Assembly: GCA_029224185.1 (NCBI GenBank)
Contig: CM055198.1
Span: forward strand, 17,966,419-18,030,418
From: Karalla daura
Lineage: Eukaryota > Chordata > Actinopteri > Chaetodontiformes > Leiognathidae
Reading direction: 5' to 3'
Length of the DNA: 64,000 nucleotides
Shown here piece by piece: positions 50,068 through 63,500 of this stretch (position 1 is the first letter of the stretch; each line of letters opens with the position of its first letter). The position numbers were made by a program, and so were the translations under genes. The notes beneath the pieces were generated by a model. That model was given only the letters and a program-made list of their open reading frames with translations, was not told the origin of the DNA and searched no databases.

Positions 50068-51520
50068 TCACTTGCGTCGGCTGAAGATGCTCTTCTTGCT
50101 GGAGCTCTTGTCTGCGGGGGTGAGGCCGATGAGGAGCCGGGCCTTCTCATCCTCCTCCTGCTGCTGCAGGCTGTTGTCAGACTTGCCCTCAGATGCTTTC
50201 CCCCGCAGGTCCGAGCCTGAAGCTGGCTTCAGACGCAGCTTCTCCTTGATCATCTGTGCAGCGGGGGGCGCAAAACAACAGGTTCAGCTTGTTTCTGCCT
50301 CTGGTCTAAACTAAGCACGCTGGGAGACGGTACGATGTGTGAATACCAGGGAGGTAAGGTCACCTGTGCTACTAGAGCCTTGCGACTGTCTCTTTTCACG
50401 GCCATGGCGAAGTCGAGCCACGTCCAGGTGTTGTTGTGGTACTCCAAACAGGGCAACACCAGGTTCAGGTCCTTCCAGTCCACGCTGCTCTTCTCTCCCT
50501 GACCACAAGGTGAAAAATAAATGTAACGACAGACAAATCTCAGAGGCGAAAGAAGCAGAAACTATGAGAGCCGCAACAATGTTTTTCTTCTGTAGTGGAC
50601 TCATCTGAGATCAGAAAAGTCTGACCTCCTTTTCAAATAAAAAATGCTATTAAAATTGTGGCTTACTATTTTATTATTTCACAGAAGTCAATAATTTGTT
50701 GCAGCTCTAGGAACCGCAGTGAAGATGTTTTGACATCTTGATCATTTTCAGGGGTAAGAAGAGTTTTCAGAGGGAGCTGTTCTGAGGAGAAGCTATCAGA
50801 ATAATGCTCTTCAGCTCGAGTCCTGAGCTTTCCTCGTCTTCTTCCAGCTCATTTGAGCTCGCCACCCTCTCGTGCGTTTCCCCCAGCTGCCTCATTCACG
50901 CGGCCAAACTAGCCCCACCTTGTAGCTAACGCAGAGCGGCACTTGAGGGATCTTGATGTAGATGAAAGAGTTGTTCATGGCCGCCCGCTCCTTCATCTTA
51001 TCAATGTCATCGACGGGGTGCTGGGGAGGAGGGACACGGGCAGTGAGGAAAGGTGATGGAACCTGTACTGTAGCGTTTCTGTGAGCGGCGTCATTTGTGA
51101 GGTACCTCTGGAGGCTTCCGGAACGACCTCCTGACCCCGGCGGTGCGGTTCAGGCCCTGGGCGACGCCTTTGCTGGGGCCCATAGGACCCATGGTGTCCT
51201 CTGACGACTGCCGAGGCTTGACAGGGATACCTGTGACCCAGATCACACCGGCATGAGCACTGTGGCCTCTGGGTGACTCTGCACCCTACACCGTATACTC
51301 CCACTGAGCCTCTCGCTCTCTGTCTCTCTCACACACACACTCTCACACACACATACACACACACACACATGCACACACCTCAAGGTCATAAGCAAAGTGA
51401 CAGGGCCTTTTAATAGCTGGGAGGATGACATAACACAGTGATGAGTTATTCAATACCACCATCTCCCTTCCTCACTCTGTCTCTGTCTCTTACACACACA
51501 CACACGAACAGGCGTGCACG

Positions 51521-51567
<47 letters not shown>

Positions 51568-54500
51568 AGACACATCTGGCAGCGGAGGGGAAACTATTAT
51601 TGATCGGTTAGTTTGGTTTAGATTACAGGCCCATGATCCCGGGGGTCGGACTAAGTGCGGCTCGTACCCGTGGTGACCAGTCGGAACTTGTCCTCCTCGT
51701 CCGTGACCTCCTCCTCCTCCACGTTTCTCCCCGGGAAGAAGAATCCCATCATCCTCTTGAAGAACTGGTACATCAGCTGGATGGTGAGAGGCACCACGTT
51801 CACCTGGCGACAGACGGGATGCAGCCCGGGTAAGGACGCCGTCGGAATGTTTCACGGAGCCTGCGGCTGTGCCTGTGGCCGCTCACCTCAAAGTGCTCCT
51901 TGACAGAGATGCCTCCCACAGGAGGGCGCACTTTACTGAAGATCCGCAGAGCAAACTGCCGGCCAGACTGGCAGGGGCTCTGAGGGCGCAGGACCACCTG
52001 AAACAGCACAGAGCAACTCCACTACGCTGCAATAATGATGTGCTTCGGTGTGTAAAGAAACAGAAGACAGGTGATATGGACACAGTGCAAACAAACAGCT
52101 TTAACGGTGGGATGAGCCATTCTGGGAGAGACTGGTGCTAGTTCAGCTCTAAAGTACGTGGACTTTAGGCTGAGATGAAGACAAAAAGATGCTTTCTCCA
52201 GACACAAAGACCCACGACCCTCCGTATTTAACATTACCTGACACACACGTCACAAATGATGTCAAAGGCGAAACACATCAACACAAATGAGAACCCTATC
52301 AAGCAGTGACCTCCACTTCTGTCACCATGCCTTCATGTTCCTCAACAAACATGCATCACTGTGTCCATGCAACACTGGACGTGAGGCTGCGTTTTGTTCA
52401 GATCCCGTCTGAACAAATGAGATGTGGACACATTGAGACGTGAACGTCTGGTCACTGTACATACCCTCACACGCTGCAGAGGAGACCAGGCACAGTCGTC
52501 AATACAACACATTTTAACAACTGCCGCTAGCTTATGTTGAGCTGAATTCACCTGGCTTTTCATTTGGAACGAGAAGAACAAAGCTATACCTTATAGGCCG
52601 CGTTGGGCAGGAGGTTGTTCATGGTGAACCAGCCCAGCTCTAACAGGTGCTCGGCGGTGTCATCAGACTTGTTCAGCTGTGGGAGGAGAACACTCGGCGT
52701 TAGGACACTGCAGTATTGCTGACTGCCCCGTCACGTGTCGTAGTGCTCCTCACCTTGCTGTACATGAACCTCTGCAGCTCCAGCTCAGCGATGCCCAGCT
52801 GACCGTCCTCCTCGGTCAGACACCAGCGGGCCTGGGCGAAGTAGATCTCCGTCCTGCGGGCCACGCTCACGTCCTCCGGGGGCTTGCGCAGCTCCAGCTT
52901 GTTGGCCCGCTGCAGCTGGAAGTCTTTAAAACACCTTTAACAGAGGAAGACGTTCAGCTGCCCGGTCCGTGTCGGGGAGGTTTTGAAGCGGCCAGGGGTG
53001 AGGGGTCACCTGATGAGAATGTTGAGCTCCTCGCTCTTCATCTGCATGTCGTTCTTCTCCTGGTTGAGCTGGTTCTGCAGCCGCGCGTTGACCTCGTTCA
53101 GCTCGTCTCCGCTCAGCTCCTCGGGCTGTGCCTGCACCATGATTAAGACAAGACGTCCGGGGATTTTCGCTTGAGTAAATCGTCACTGCGCTGTCAGAGA
53201 CTCGCGGTGAGTAAAAGGGAAGCGAGGGCGGACCAGCCAGGCGCGTCTCACCCTGATGTTGGAGTAGATCTGCTTCTCCAGGCGGCGGATCTGGGCGAGG
53301 TGCTGCCTCACGGCCTCCTGCAGGTGCAGGATGCTGCTGCGCTGCTCCTCGGGGTTGCTCGAGATCTCCAGCTGGAAACGCACGCGTTGCTTTTTCTCGC
53401 TGTGCTCCTGCAGAAGATAGACACAGAGGTGAAGCAGTGAAATACTGTAAAGCACAGGTTGGGAAACTGAGGTAAAGCGGGAGCATTTGCCGCTTACCTT
53501 GCGCCTGGGCTCGACGTGCAGCAGCAGGTTGTTGACGATGTCCAGGATCATGGCGTACTGAACGGGGTTGGTGGAGATCTCCAGATCGTGGTGAATGAGG
53601 GTGAACGTGTCCACAGCCCCTGGTGGATCAACACGATGGCTGGTTAAGGCTCAGTATCAGCGATAAACAAGCCAGCGGGACAGAGGTGAGCAGACGTACC
53701 GGCCTGCTTCTTCAGCAGGTCCTCCTTCTCGTGGTGATTCCTCAGCTCTGGCGGTTTGATCTGCGTGGCCACCTCCGGGTTGATGTCGTGGCTGTAGCTG
53801 ATGTAGTGCATCCTGCAGCTACAGCGTGAGATGATCCTCTGGACCTGCTGAGCCTCGTTGACCTGGGCCGGCTGGTTCCAGTCTGCAGACACAGAGGAGA
53901 TCGTACTCAGCATTAGCACAGTGCACAGGGCAGTCGATCAGAATCTGAACATTAAATGAAAAAGAAACAGATCAATGTAATTCACCTGTGGTGGTGCTAA
54001 CCATCCCTCCCACGGCCTGGCCGCTCTCCATCAGCGCCAGAACTGAGTCTATGTTACGCTGCCGGTGCTCCTCGATGTTTTTCACCTAAACACATCCAAA
54101 AAAAACAAGTCGTTTTTTGATGATATTTGGAAAAGCTCCCGGCGCTCTGCAACAGATCCACGGTGGCGTGACTTGCCTCCAGCCACAGCTGTCTGTCCTC
54201 TTGCTCAGACGGGTTGGGCTCCATGGTGGCAAAGTACTGCATGCCATCCAGCAGACAGGTCCACGTGGTTTTCTGCTTCAGGGTGTCGTTGTACCAGGCG
54301 GGGTGGTGCTCGCACTGGAGCAGCTGAGCCTTGGCGGCAGACACCAGCACGCAGCCTGCAGTCTCTGTGCCACGCAGCATCATCTGGGGAGGAAGAGGAG
54401 GAGAGCAGAAGCAACATTACCAACCCGCATTTATCCATGCAGGCTTACAGGACACTCCTGAGAGATGGAAATCTTTGAAGAATTCATAAACTTTTAGTTG

Positions 54501-57500
54501 AGAATGTTTCATCAGTTCTTTCTACAGGAATTGTAGTGGCATTTTTAAAACATTTCTAAGAAAAAATGTAACATTTTGAGAGCGGTTCAGTGCTATGCTG
54601 CAAGTTACATTGCAAAATACTGCAAAATGTTTCTACAACTAATACTACTGCTCCACCAGCTGTGTGGAACCTCTAATCAAGGTTGCCATGGTGAACTCCA
54701 CCAGCTGTGTGGAACCTCTAATCAAGGTTGCCATGGTGATCTCCACCAGCTGTGTGGAACCTCTAATCAAGGTTGCCATGGTGATCTCCACCAGCTGTAC
54801 AGAACTGCTAAACAAGGTTGCCATGGTGATGTCCACCAGCTGGACAGACCTGCAAATCAAGGTTGCCATGGTGATGTCCACCAGCTGTGTGAAGCCTCTA
54901 ATCAAGGTTGCCATGGTGATGTCCACCAGCTGTGTGGAACCTCTAATCAAGGTTGCCATGGAGATCTCCACCAGCTGTATGGAACCTCTAATCAAGGTAG
55001 CCATGGTGATGTCCCCCAGCTGTACAGAACTGCTAATCAAAGCTACCATGGTGATCTCCACCAGCTGTGTGGAACCTCTAATCAAGGTTGCCATGGTGAA
55101 TGGTGGTGGATTGACATACGTCCAGGAAAGGAGAAGAAACGCGACCAATAATAATGAGTTACTGCAACAACAATTAAAGAAATATGCAGTCATCAAAGTA
55201 CCTGACAGTTGACAAGCTCAATGAACCAGTTGCGGTTGTAGACGTCATCGGTCTGACAGGCTGCGATGCCGCACAGCTGGTCACTGACCCCCGAGTCCTC
55301 CTCTGAAAACACCACAAACTTGTCGGTTTCCTCAATCAGTTTCTGAAGCATTGATGTTCCTACAGAGAAGGAGGGGAACCGGAGAGAGAGAAGTTAGTGC
55401 ACCTTTGTGCAGACTTGTTGTCCCAGTTTCTTCTTCTCGCCTGAAGCCTTTCCTCACCTTCATTCTGAGCTTTTTCGGCTCGACTGAGTGTGGGTGCGAC
55501 TGGCGTGGTGGGGGCTGTGGTGGGGGAGTAGTTGGAAGGAGAGCGTTTGAGTTTCTTGGTTTGCAGCTGCGTGTCTATCCTCAGACCCTTCAAAGCCTCG
55601 GTGGAGAGGTTTCTCTTTAACACCGACGCCTTCTTATAACCGTCATACAGCCCAAAGGCGATGTTCCTGTTGGTGGTGGTCCAGGAAGCACGCAGGTCCA
55701 CCAGCCGCAGCTTGTGGGTGTAGGAGGCGTTGGTCTCGTCGTTCTGGTTGACCTCCTGACGGACAAAAAGACGTCAATCATCAAAGGAGAAATAAAAAAG
55801 CGAGAACTAGGTTTAGCTTTCATCCAACACCTGGGGGTTTTACCTCCTCCACACGGTTGCTCTGTCTCTGGTAGCTCAGGGACGACAGGCTGAGCAGGTG
55901 GGTCTTCTTCACCTGAGCGTTCATCTGGTGGTCGGCCGTCTCGTCCCAGGTGGAGGCCATCAGGTGAACCGTCACGTTGGACAGCTCGCTGACCATCTGG
56001 GTCACATTCCACTCAGAGATCAGCCTTCTCATCACAGTGCCAGCTGAGGAATGACAAAAACACATAACGTGCTTATTTATCTCTTCATTACTTATTTTCA
56101 GCTCATTTTTAGCTTATTTTCATATCTGTGGTTTTATGCAGTCTGTGGTGTTTGGTTAGCTTCCTAGTCTGTACCCTGTGGAATAAGTCTCTGTGCCCCT
56201 CGAGTGAAGACGTGGCCCTTGTTGCACTCCACCTGGATTCCTCTCTGCTGGGCAAAGGAGGCCCAGTAATGCACCTGAAGGACAACAACGCGCACAAATG
56301 TAAACATGTAGAGTAAAGTCAGGATGTAAGTGACTGTAAACACAGATGCAGCGGTGAGAGCATCAAGTCGATGTTCAGCGGTCCGTCGCTGTGGGGCAGC
56401 CTGGGAAAGCACGTACTTGTAGTTGTGGGAAGGCAGCTGTGTAGGACATCTGTTTGTAGTGCTGACCCAGCTTCTTGCGGACGGGCCTGAGGCTGTGAAA
56501 GAGCTTGCCTCTGCAGATGGGTCTCGATACGCCCGTCCAGGTGGCCCAGAAGTTCTGCATCCAGCGCAGGGTGCTGCTGTAGAGGAGGATTCGAGGCTGA
56601 GGGGACTCTGCAAAGGAACGGCGACAGCTCTCTTCAGCGAAACAGCTCTACGGTCCTGCGGGTTCAGCCGGGCTTGGACAGGCTGTCTGGCCGCGTACCT
56701 GTGCCACAGTGCTGGTTAAGGTCCATGGTGATGGAGAGGTTGAGGTTCTCGGAGCGGAAGGCCCTGTAGGAGTCGTGAGGCTGTCCTGAGGTCACGTCTG
56801 CAACGTTCTCCGCACAGCAGAGCATAACAGCATGGTGGTCGTGGGGGTTGCCATGGCAGAGCCATTGGAGGTCAAGGGTCATACACAGGTTGGGCAGGTG
56901 TAGAAAACAGATATCATCATACCTATTACGACAAAAAAGAGACACGTTTCACTTCACGGTTCTCAACAAATACAGCGAAAAGCTGAAACCCTTGTTCACC
57001 CCTGCCTGCACGTACTTTGATGCCGTCCTCACATTCACATCCAGATCTCCTTTGAAAACAAACTGCCCCGGGTTCCAGTCAAAGTTCAGCTTACTCCACT
57101 CCCAGTGCAGGTTTTCAGTGGTGTTGTAGGGGTCCTGTACAAACACAAGAATCAGCTTCACAAGAGGCTACAACATCACCTGGAACAGTACAGTATGCGT
57201 AGTTAGATAAACATTCAGTGGCCATCTTATTAGGCAACTTCTGCTGACAGTGTGAGGAAGGTGAATATTACATTATGTTTATGGTGCGATATGTTTACAA
57301 CTGAGGTCATACTTAAAGGAATGAGGAGAGTTGTACTGACTAGCATCAGAGTGTGAAAGCACAGCTCCTGGACGCCGTGTTTACCTCTGTGGCCAGCTGG
57401 TGGAGGTTGGCCTGATCGATGTCCATGACCCAGCGGCCGTGCAGCAGGAGGCGACTTTTGTCCCACCAGGCCAGCGCAGGCGAGGGGTCAACGGTGGGTT

Positions 57501-60500
57501 TGGTCAGCAGGTCGACGGACTGGCCGATCAGAGTCCAGGCAGGGTCCCAGCACGGCCCCCACACGATGGTGTACAGCCCGATGTCGGCTGCACAGAGAGC
57601 AGGGAGACACATTAACACAAGGTCTGGGAGAGAAACATCACATCAGTACAGAGCTGGACTGCTCACTTACTGCCACTCACTACACTGGCAGTTTCCTCTC
57701 TTAAGCAAGTCCTTTGATTTTTGCATTTCTTTTCATATGCTTTCAGCATTTCTGTGTTCTTTGGTCACTGTGTTTGGTCAGCTGAAATTGGTCTGGAAGA
57801 GTGGTGATCGTAACCGCTCACATTTGAAATCGTAGTAGAACTTGAGCGGTGGCATGTTCCTGTGGACCGTCACATCTCCCCATGGTTGGCCGAGCGGGAT
57901 GGTCTCTTTGCGATGAGCCCTGACCTGCCCGTCCTGCTCTGTGCCCATGAGACGGCCCGACAGCCTCCAGTCCCGGATCTCAAACAGGTAACGAGGGTAG
58001 TCGCGAATTCTCACTGAGACGCGAGGGAAAAGAAAAAGACAACAAATAACACTCATTATGAGGTATGCAACAATGAGCGGTGACTTATTACTGGATCTGT
58101 ATCTATCTCTGTGGATGTAAACATACCCAGAAATGCAGCCAGCGTGAACTTGACAGCACGGCACCACTGCACCACTAGGGGGAGCCCGTCTCTGGGGAAG
58201 GGACTGATGCCATCGATGTCCCTCAGCTGCTCCCTCACCCTCTCCGGCCCATGAAGAGACTGGTCGGCCAGGATCACCAGCTCCAGGTCCGACACGGTCC
58301 AGGTGAGCAGGGACTTCCTCATGGGCGTGTTGACGTAGAGGCGGCGCGAGCGCTGGATGTAGATCTCGATGTGCTTCTTCTCCAGAGAGCTGTACAGCTC
58401 CTCGATCTTCCTGGCCGGGAGCAGCTCCCCGTGCTGCTTGCGCAGGTCCACCACCTTCTTGTCCAGGAGCTGCAGACGCTTGGCGCTCTCCTTGCTCTCG
58501 TCCTTCATTAGCTCGTAGTTGTCGCGCAGCTTGATCTCGAAGACGTCGTCCAGGAAGACGAAGGAGAACTGGCTGATCCGGAGCACGAGGTCCGGGGGGA
58601 GGCGCTGGGCGGCGGCGGCGGAGGCCTGGCTCGGGGAGCGGTGCAGCGTCTTCAGCCACTTCTGCACGCTGATGGCCATGTCGAAGGTGTTGGAGAAGTT
58701 GTACTGGTAGGGGAACTCCACGGCCATGGAGGGGCAGGCGAGCACCCAGACGCGGTTCTGGGCCGTGGCGAGGAAGGGGAAGGCGTCCCTGTGCAGCTGC
58801 ATCTCGGTCAGCTCGGCGTGGGTTTCCACGTCCAGGCTCTTGAAGGTGACGATGTTGTTGCCGTCGAAGTTGAGGACGGTGGAGGGGGAGCGCAGGCGGA
58901 CGGAGCCGGCGTGCCGGGACACGGACAGGGCCTCGGCGTGCAGGAGGATGTAGTTGTGCTGGCTGACGTGGGCTGTGAAGCGGCTGCAGCCCAGCTCGAG
59001 GCGCAGGCTCAGGGCTCTGGCCGGGCCCGGCCTGACCTGGCTGTGTGGGGGCCGGTCTGCACACTCCTCTGCTGCCTCTCCACACAGCAGACGCCAACAC
59101 GCCCCAGCTTCAGTCAGGTGCTGATACAGCACCATGTGGTCCGGCGGCGTCCACTCCACCGTCAGCTCCTCTTCACATTGAATCTGATTGAGAAATTTTT
59201 ATTATAGGTGGACACTCAAAGTCACCATACAGGGCATGACATGTAGAGTAAATAGAAATTAATGAACAATAAATACAAAGGAGCATGAAAACACGTGCAG
59301 CTCAATCAAAACACTAACCAAAAATACTAGTATACAACTAGTTCAACTAAAGCTATTGCAGCCAATATGCCTGCCTGCAGCCTGCAGAGCTGAGTTTAAG
59401 GCAGATCATTTGAAAGGTGATGATTTAATATAAAATGCACATATTAGCATGGAGACTCTCTGAGTCCAGAGGAGTGAAACAGAGTGTGAGGTGGGTACCT
59501 GGATGCTGTGGGTGCTGATGTGATAGCTGAAGGCTATGGTGGTGAGTTTGAGCACAGGACTGGGGCTTTGGGAGGCGGGGCAGCATGACTCCATGCTCTC
59601 TGTGAGTGTTCGGATCACGGACAAGCTGACGCCCTGCAGAGACACAGTGGAGCTCTCTGCAGAGCTCAGGGCCCGGACACTGTCCATCCGCAGGGACACA
59701 GCTCCTGCAGAAACACAGATTGGCGTGTAAGGCTGTGAATTAAAGGCGATGGAAGAAGGACCATAATAGAGGCAATGTAGCATCAACTGTGAGCACTGTC
59801 TTACTGTTGCAAAACACTAATTTCCTCATTGATTCTAATAAATGAGAAAATAGCAGACAAAAACGGCAATAACATTTCTATTCCCTATCAGAATGCAATG
59901 TAATGACTAACAATTTCCTAATGGCCAAATGATCAGTCTCCAAATGACTTGTTTTGTAAAGCCAAAAGCTGATGGGATGTTTGCACAGACTCACACCCCA
60001 TTGTCTCATGTAAGATGACTGTAATTATCTGCTACAAACGGCTCCTCATTAACCCAACAGAGGCGGCACCGCGGCAGACAGCGTCTTCCACAGCGCCTCA
60101 GTCGCACTAACCTGCCACATTGGACAGTGTGAAGACGTTGACGTCCTCCAGGCCGCAGTCCAGTTTGAAGAGCAGCTGCGAGGAGGGGGCGGGCTGGACA
60201 GGGACGTCTCCGGAGGGAGACACGGACGCCACGTCCGGCAGAGGCGGCTCGGCGTCCCGAGGCACGCAGACCAGGGACAGCAGGCGGGACAGACACAGCG
60301 CGCAGGTCTCTGACAGCTCCACCTGAAGCCCCTTCAGGCTGGACTCCACGCTCAGACTGGGAGACTGGCTGCTCGAGTCCAGGTAGGGTCTGTTGAAACT
60401 TCCCTGGAGGGACGAGAACGAAACGTACGGGGATACCTGAAGTCAGGCGACCTGGAGTTCAGAGCTTTGTGATCCAGATTCACAAGCCCACACTCGCTCA

Positions 60501-63500
60501 CCTGCAGACTGAGCGAGTCTAAGATAAGCGCCTCTCCCCACACGTGTTTGCCAGGAGGGTGGGGCGCCTGCTGGATATGAGACCCCTGGCCCACCCTCCA
60601 CCAGAAGTTGTCCAGGGACAGGGAAGCCCGCTGGTGCACGTTCTGGGAGTCCGCGTCATCTTTAATGTCCAGGAGGTGCTGCAGCTCTGCAGGGAGTGAC
60701 CACACAGCATCATACTGGGGGACTAGGACTCAGCACGGCTTGCAGTGGCGTACCATCAGCTGCTTAAGTATCCATTCAGAGCAGAGAGGAGTGAGGACGG
60801 GGCGCAGGTTAATGTTTAACAGTCGAAGAGAAGACCATAGCGACTCAGGCCCAAGCCTCACCACAGAATGACAAACACAAAGACATCTATGAAGGAAACA
60901 TATTAGGGCCTCATACGGTCTAGAAGGTGACAGCTTTGCTGACCACAGTGTGCTACGGTTATACTTTAACACCACAATGTCCTCATTTAGCAGCAATACC
61001 ATCACATGACATCCACCTGCCTCTCCTCTGTGTGCGTGTGTGTGTGTGTGTGCGTGTGCGTGTGCGTGTGCGTGTGCGTGTGCGTGCAGCACAGGAGGGC
61101 CCTGGAGCAGTACCTGCGCTGGCAGAGAGGAAGCCGAGGGCGAAGGGCGTGGTGTCCCCCAGCTGAACCGACACGTTGACGTTGGACACGGAGGAGGTCA
61201 TCATGACGGGGGCGTCCAGGTGGGGGAAGCGCCTGAGGAAGAGGAGGGTGGGCAAATAATCTAATGGACTGCACCACGCGAGAACAGCACATGACAGACG
61301 ACGAGTAAACGATAAGAGGGATGAGCGACCAGTGCGGCGACACAAACAGGGACGAGAGAGAGGGAGAAGGAAAAGGTGTTAGATTATTAGTGGAGGAGCA
61401 CGGGTGAGGACAGTGCTTTGGCTTCGTTGAGGCCTTGCCTTTTTCTGTGCGCTGCCTTCCTGTGGATGAGCTGTTCCCATGGAAATAGATCCAGCCAAGG
61501 CGAGAACTCCTGGTGACGGTAGTGGATGATGCAAGTGCTGACCGTGAATGACCCCGAGATATCCATGGACGTTACCTGGGAACGTATGAAGACGTCAGAG
61601 GCAGGACGAGGCGCAGCTTGGGCTCGCACCTGAGATGCGGTCACCCTCACCTGCAGCGTCGTTTTGAGAGTGTTCACACACAGGATTCTCTGACGGCTTT
61701 GCGAGAGGAGCAGTCCATCTGCCGATAAAAAAAGAAGAAAAAAAGACCCAGGATGTGTTATTCATTGCTTTTTTTCTCCCTCCCCTTCCCATCCCACTCT
61801 AACGGCTGGCAGCCAGCTGTCCACTAACCTTCTAGGAGGAGCTCCAGGCTGCTGTGGGGGAAGCTCAGCTCAGGAGTGAAGCTTCTGAGGGGAGTCTGCT
61901 CGTCGTCACGTCCGTAGCCCGCTTTCAGAGACTTCAGGGTCCAGTTCAGGTGCCTGCACCACAACGCCTAAAGTGAGCGCGTCGCGCCATCTGGAATCAG
62001 ATTTCCATTGGCGGTGAAAAGCGGTGACTCACCTTTTCTGACTGTGCATGGACAGCGTTACGTTTGTGTTCTCAAATTCCACATTGACCTTGTGGGGAAT
62101 CAGCTGATGGAAGCGCTCCACAGCCTCAGTCTGGATGAACTCGGTGCTTTCACACTCTGGGAACAGACAGTGATATCCCTATCAGATCACTATACTGGGC
62201 TGGAAAACACGGTGAAAGCCACAGATGGTTTCAGTGAAGTCAAATCCCTCACTACACCATGAGTGCAGTAAAAAAGCCGATAATGTATGGAAACCTTTCG
62301 TGTATTTTCTTTTATCTCTTATTTTACTTTGACACAGTCAAAACTGCCAAGCTGAGTCAGTACGTCTCATCATTTGGTGGAGTAGGAACTCCTGCAGTCA
62401 TACGGAGAATAATGGAATATTTTTAACACTCGACATGGTTTTGATCTACATTTTAATGACTTGAGTAAATTGTGCTTTGTTTGATTTTGTGGGTCACACT
62501 CTATCTATTCATCAATAGGCACTAAAACCTACCTAATGAGACCGAGAAAAGCTCTATACGACCTTGTCCTAATTTCCTTGCTGTTTAGCAGAGCAGCTAA
62601 AAATACCCCAGACAATGGTACACAATCAGCTGTTTCCACCCAGGCAGAACATCGCTGGTGTGCAGCTGCAGGAAAACAACCACGTCGCGGTATAAGTCAT
62701 GGCAGTCACCATGAGTTACAGTGGAAGAGGTCTGAGAGGGTGAGCACGTGTGCAATCAACCCAGTGACACCATGATTTCATGGCATGTACAGAATGGTTA
62801 CAGCGATAAGTCCCGTCAGTCTTACGCCATCTGACATCTCGATATGCAAGAAAAAAACCATCTCTAATGTATGGGGGACAGGCTAAGAGAGGCTGTCCCA
62901 TCATATCCAGGATAGAATTAGCTAGAATTAACTACCTCAGAAAATACAGGCAAATCACAGAAATAAGCAAGAATGTGTGATTATAAACTACAATTACGCT
63001 ACAGTTATAAGAAATAGATTTCATTGTTTTTATTATTATACTTATTCATTTATCAGTATTATTATTATTACTATCATGCTGTTATTATTGTTATTGACTT
63101 ATTGTTTCTGCTTTGCACTTGCACTACTCTTTTACTGTACAATTATTACTATTATTACTTTTCTCTGTGGACTGTTGTATACTGTTGTATACTGTTGTGA
63201 ATTGTGTATTGTGAATGTAATGCTCTTTTGTATGATTTTTGGCTACTATACAGAATAATTTCCCTTTGGGATCAATAAATCACTATTTTATGTCAAAGAA
63301 TTAACTTCATTATAATCAAATTATTTGCTGAAGGCTCTTTTCGGGACACTGAAGGGGTCTGCTCACCGGTCGCATGGTGAGGGCTCTTCTTGGGAGTGGG
63401 AGGCAGCAGCAGCTGGCTGAGGAACAGTCCCTCGTGCAGCTCTGCGATAAGCGTCCTCACATTCAGGGACAGACACCCCGGCTTCATCTCTGGCAGGCTC

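Noticed and set aside
54576..55212. Three long overlapping open frames (182-191 codons) on both strands
   Set aside because: They are produced by the 45 bp minisatellite, whose period is a multiple of three; they lie in a bltp2 intron.
57778..59100. 440-codon minus-strand open frame rich in proline, arginine and alanine
   Set aside because: It is a shifted-frame shadow of the large 1057 bp bltp2 exon (59183-58127); the true frame gives the KIAA0100 sequence.
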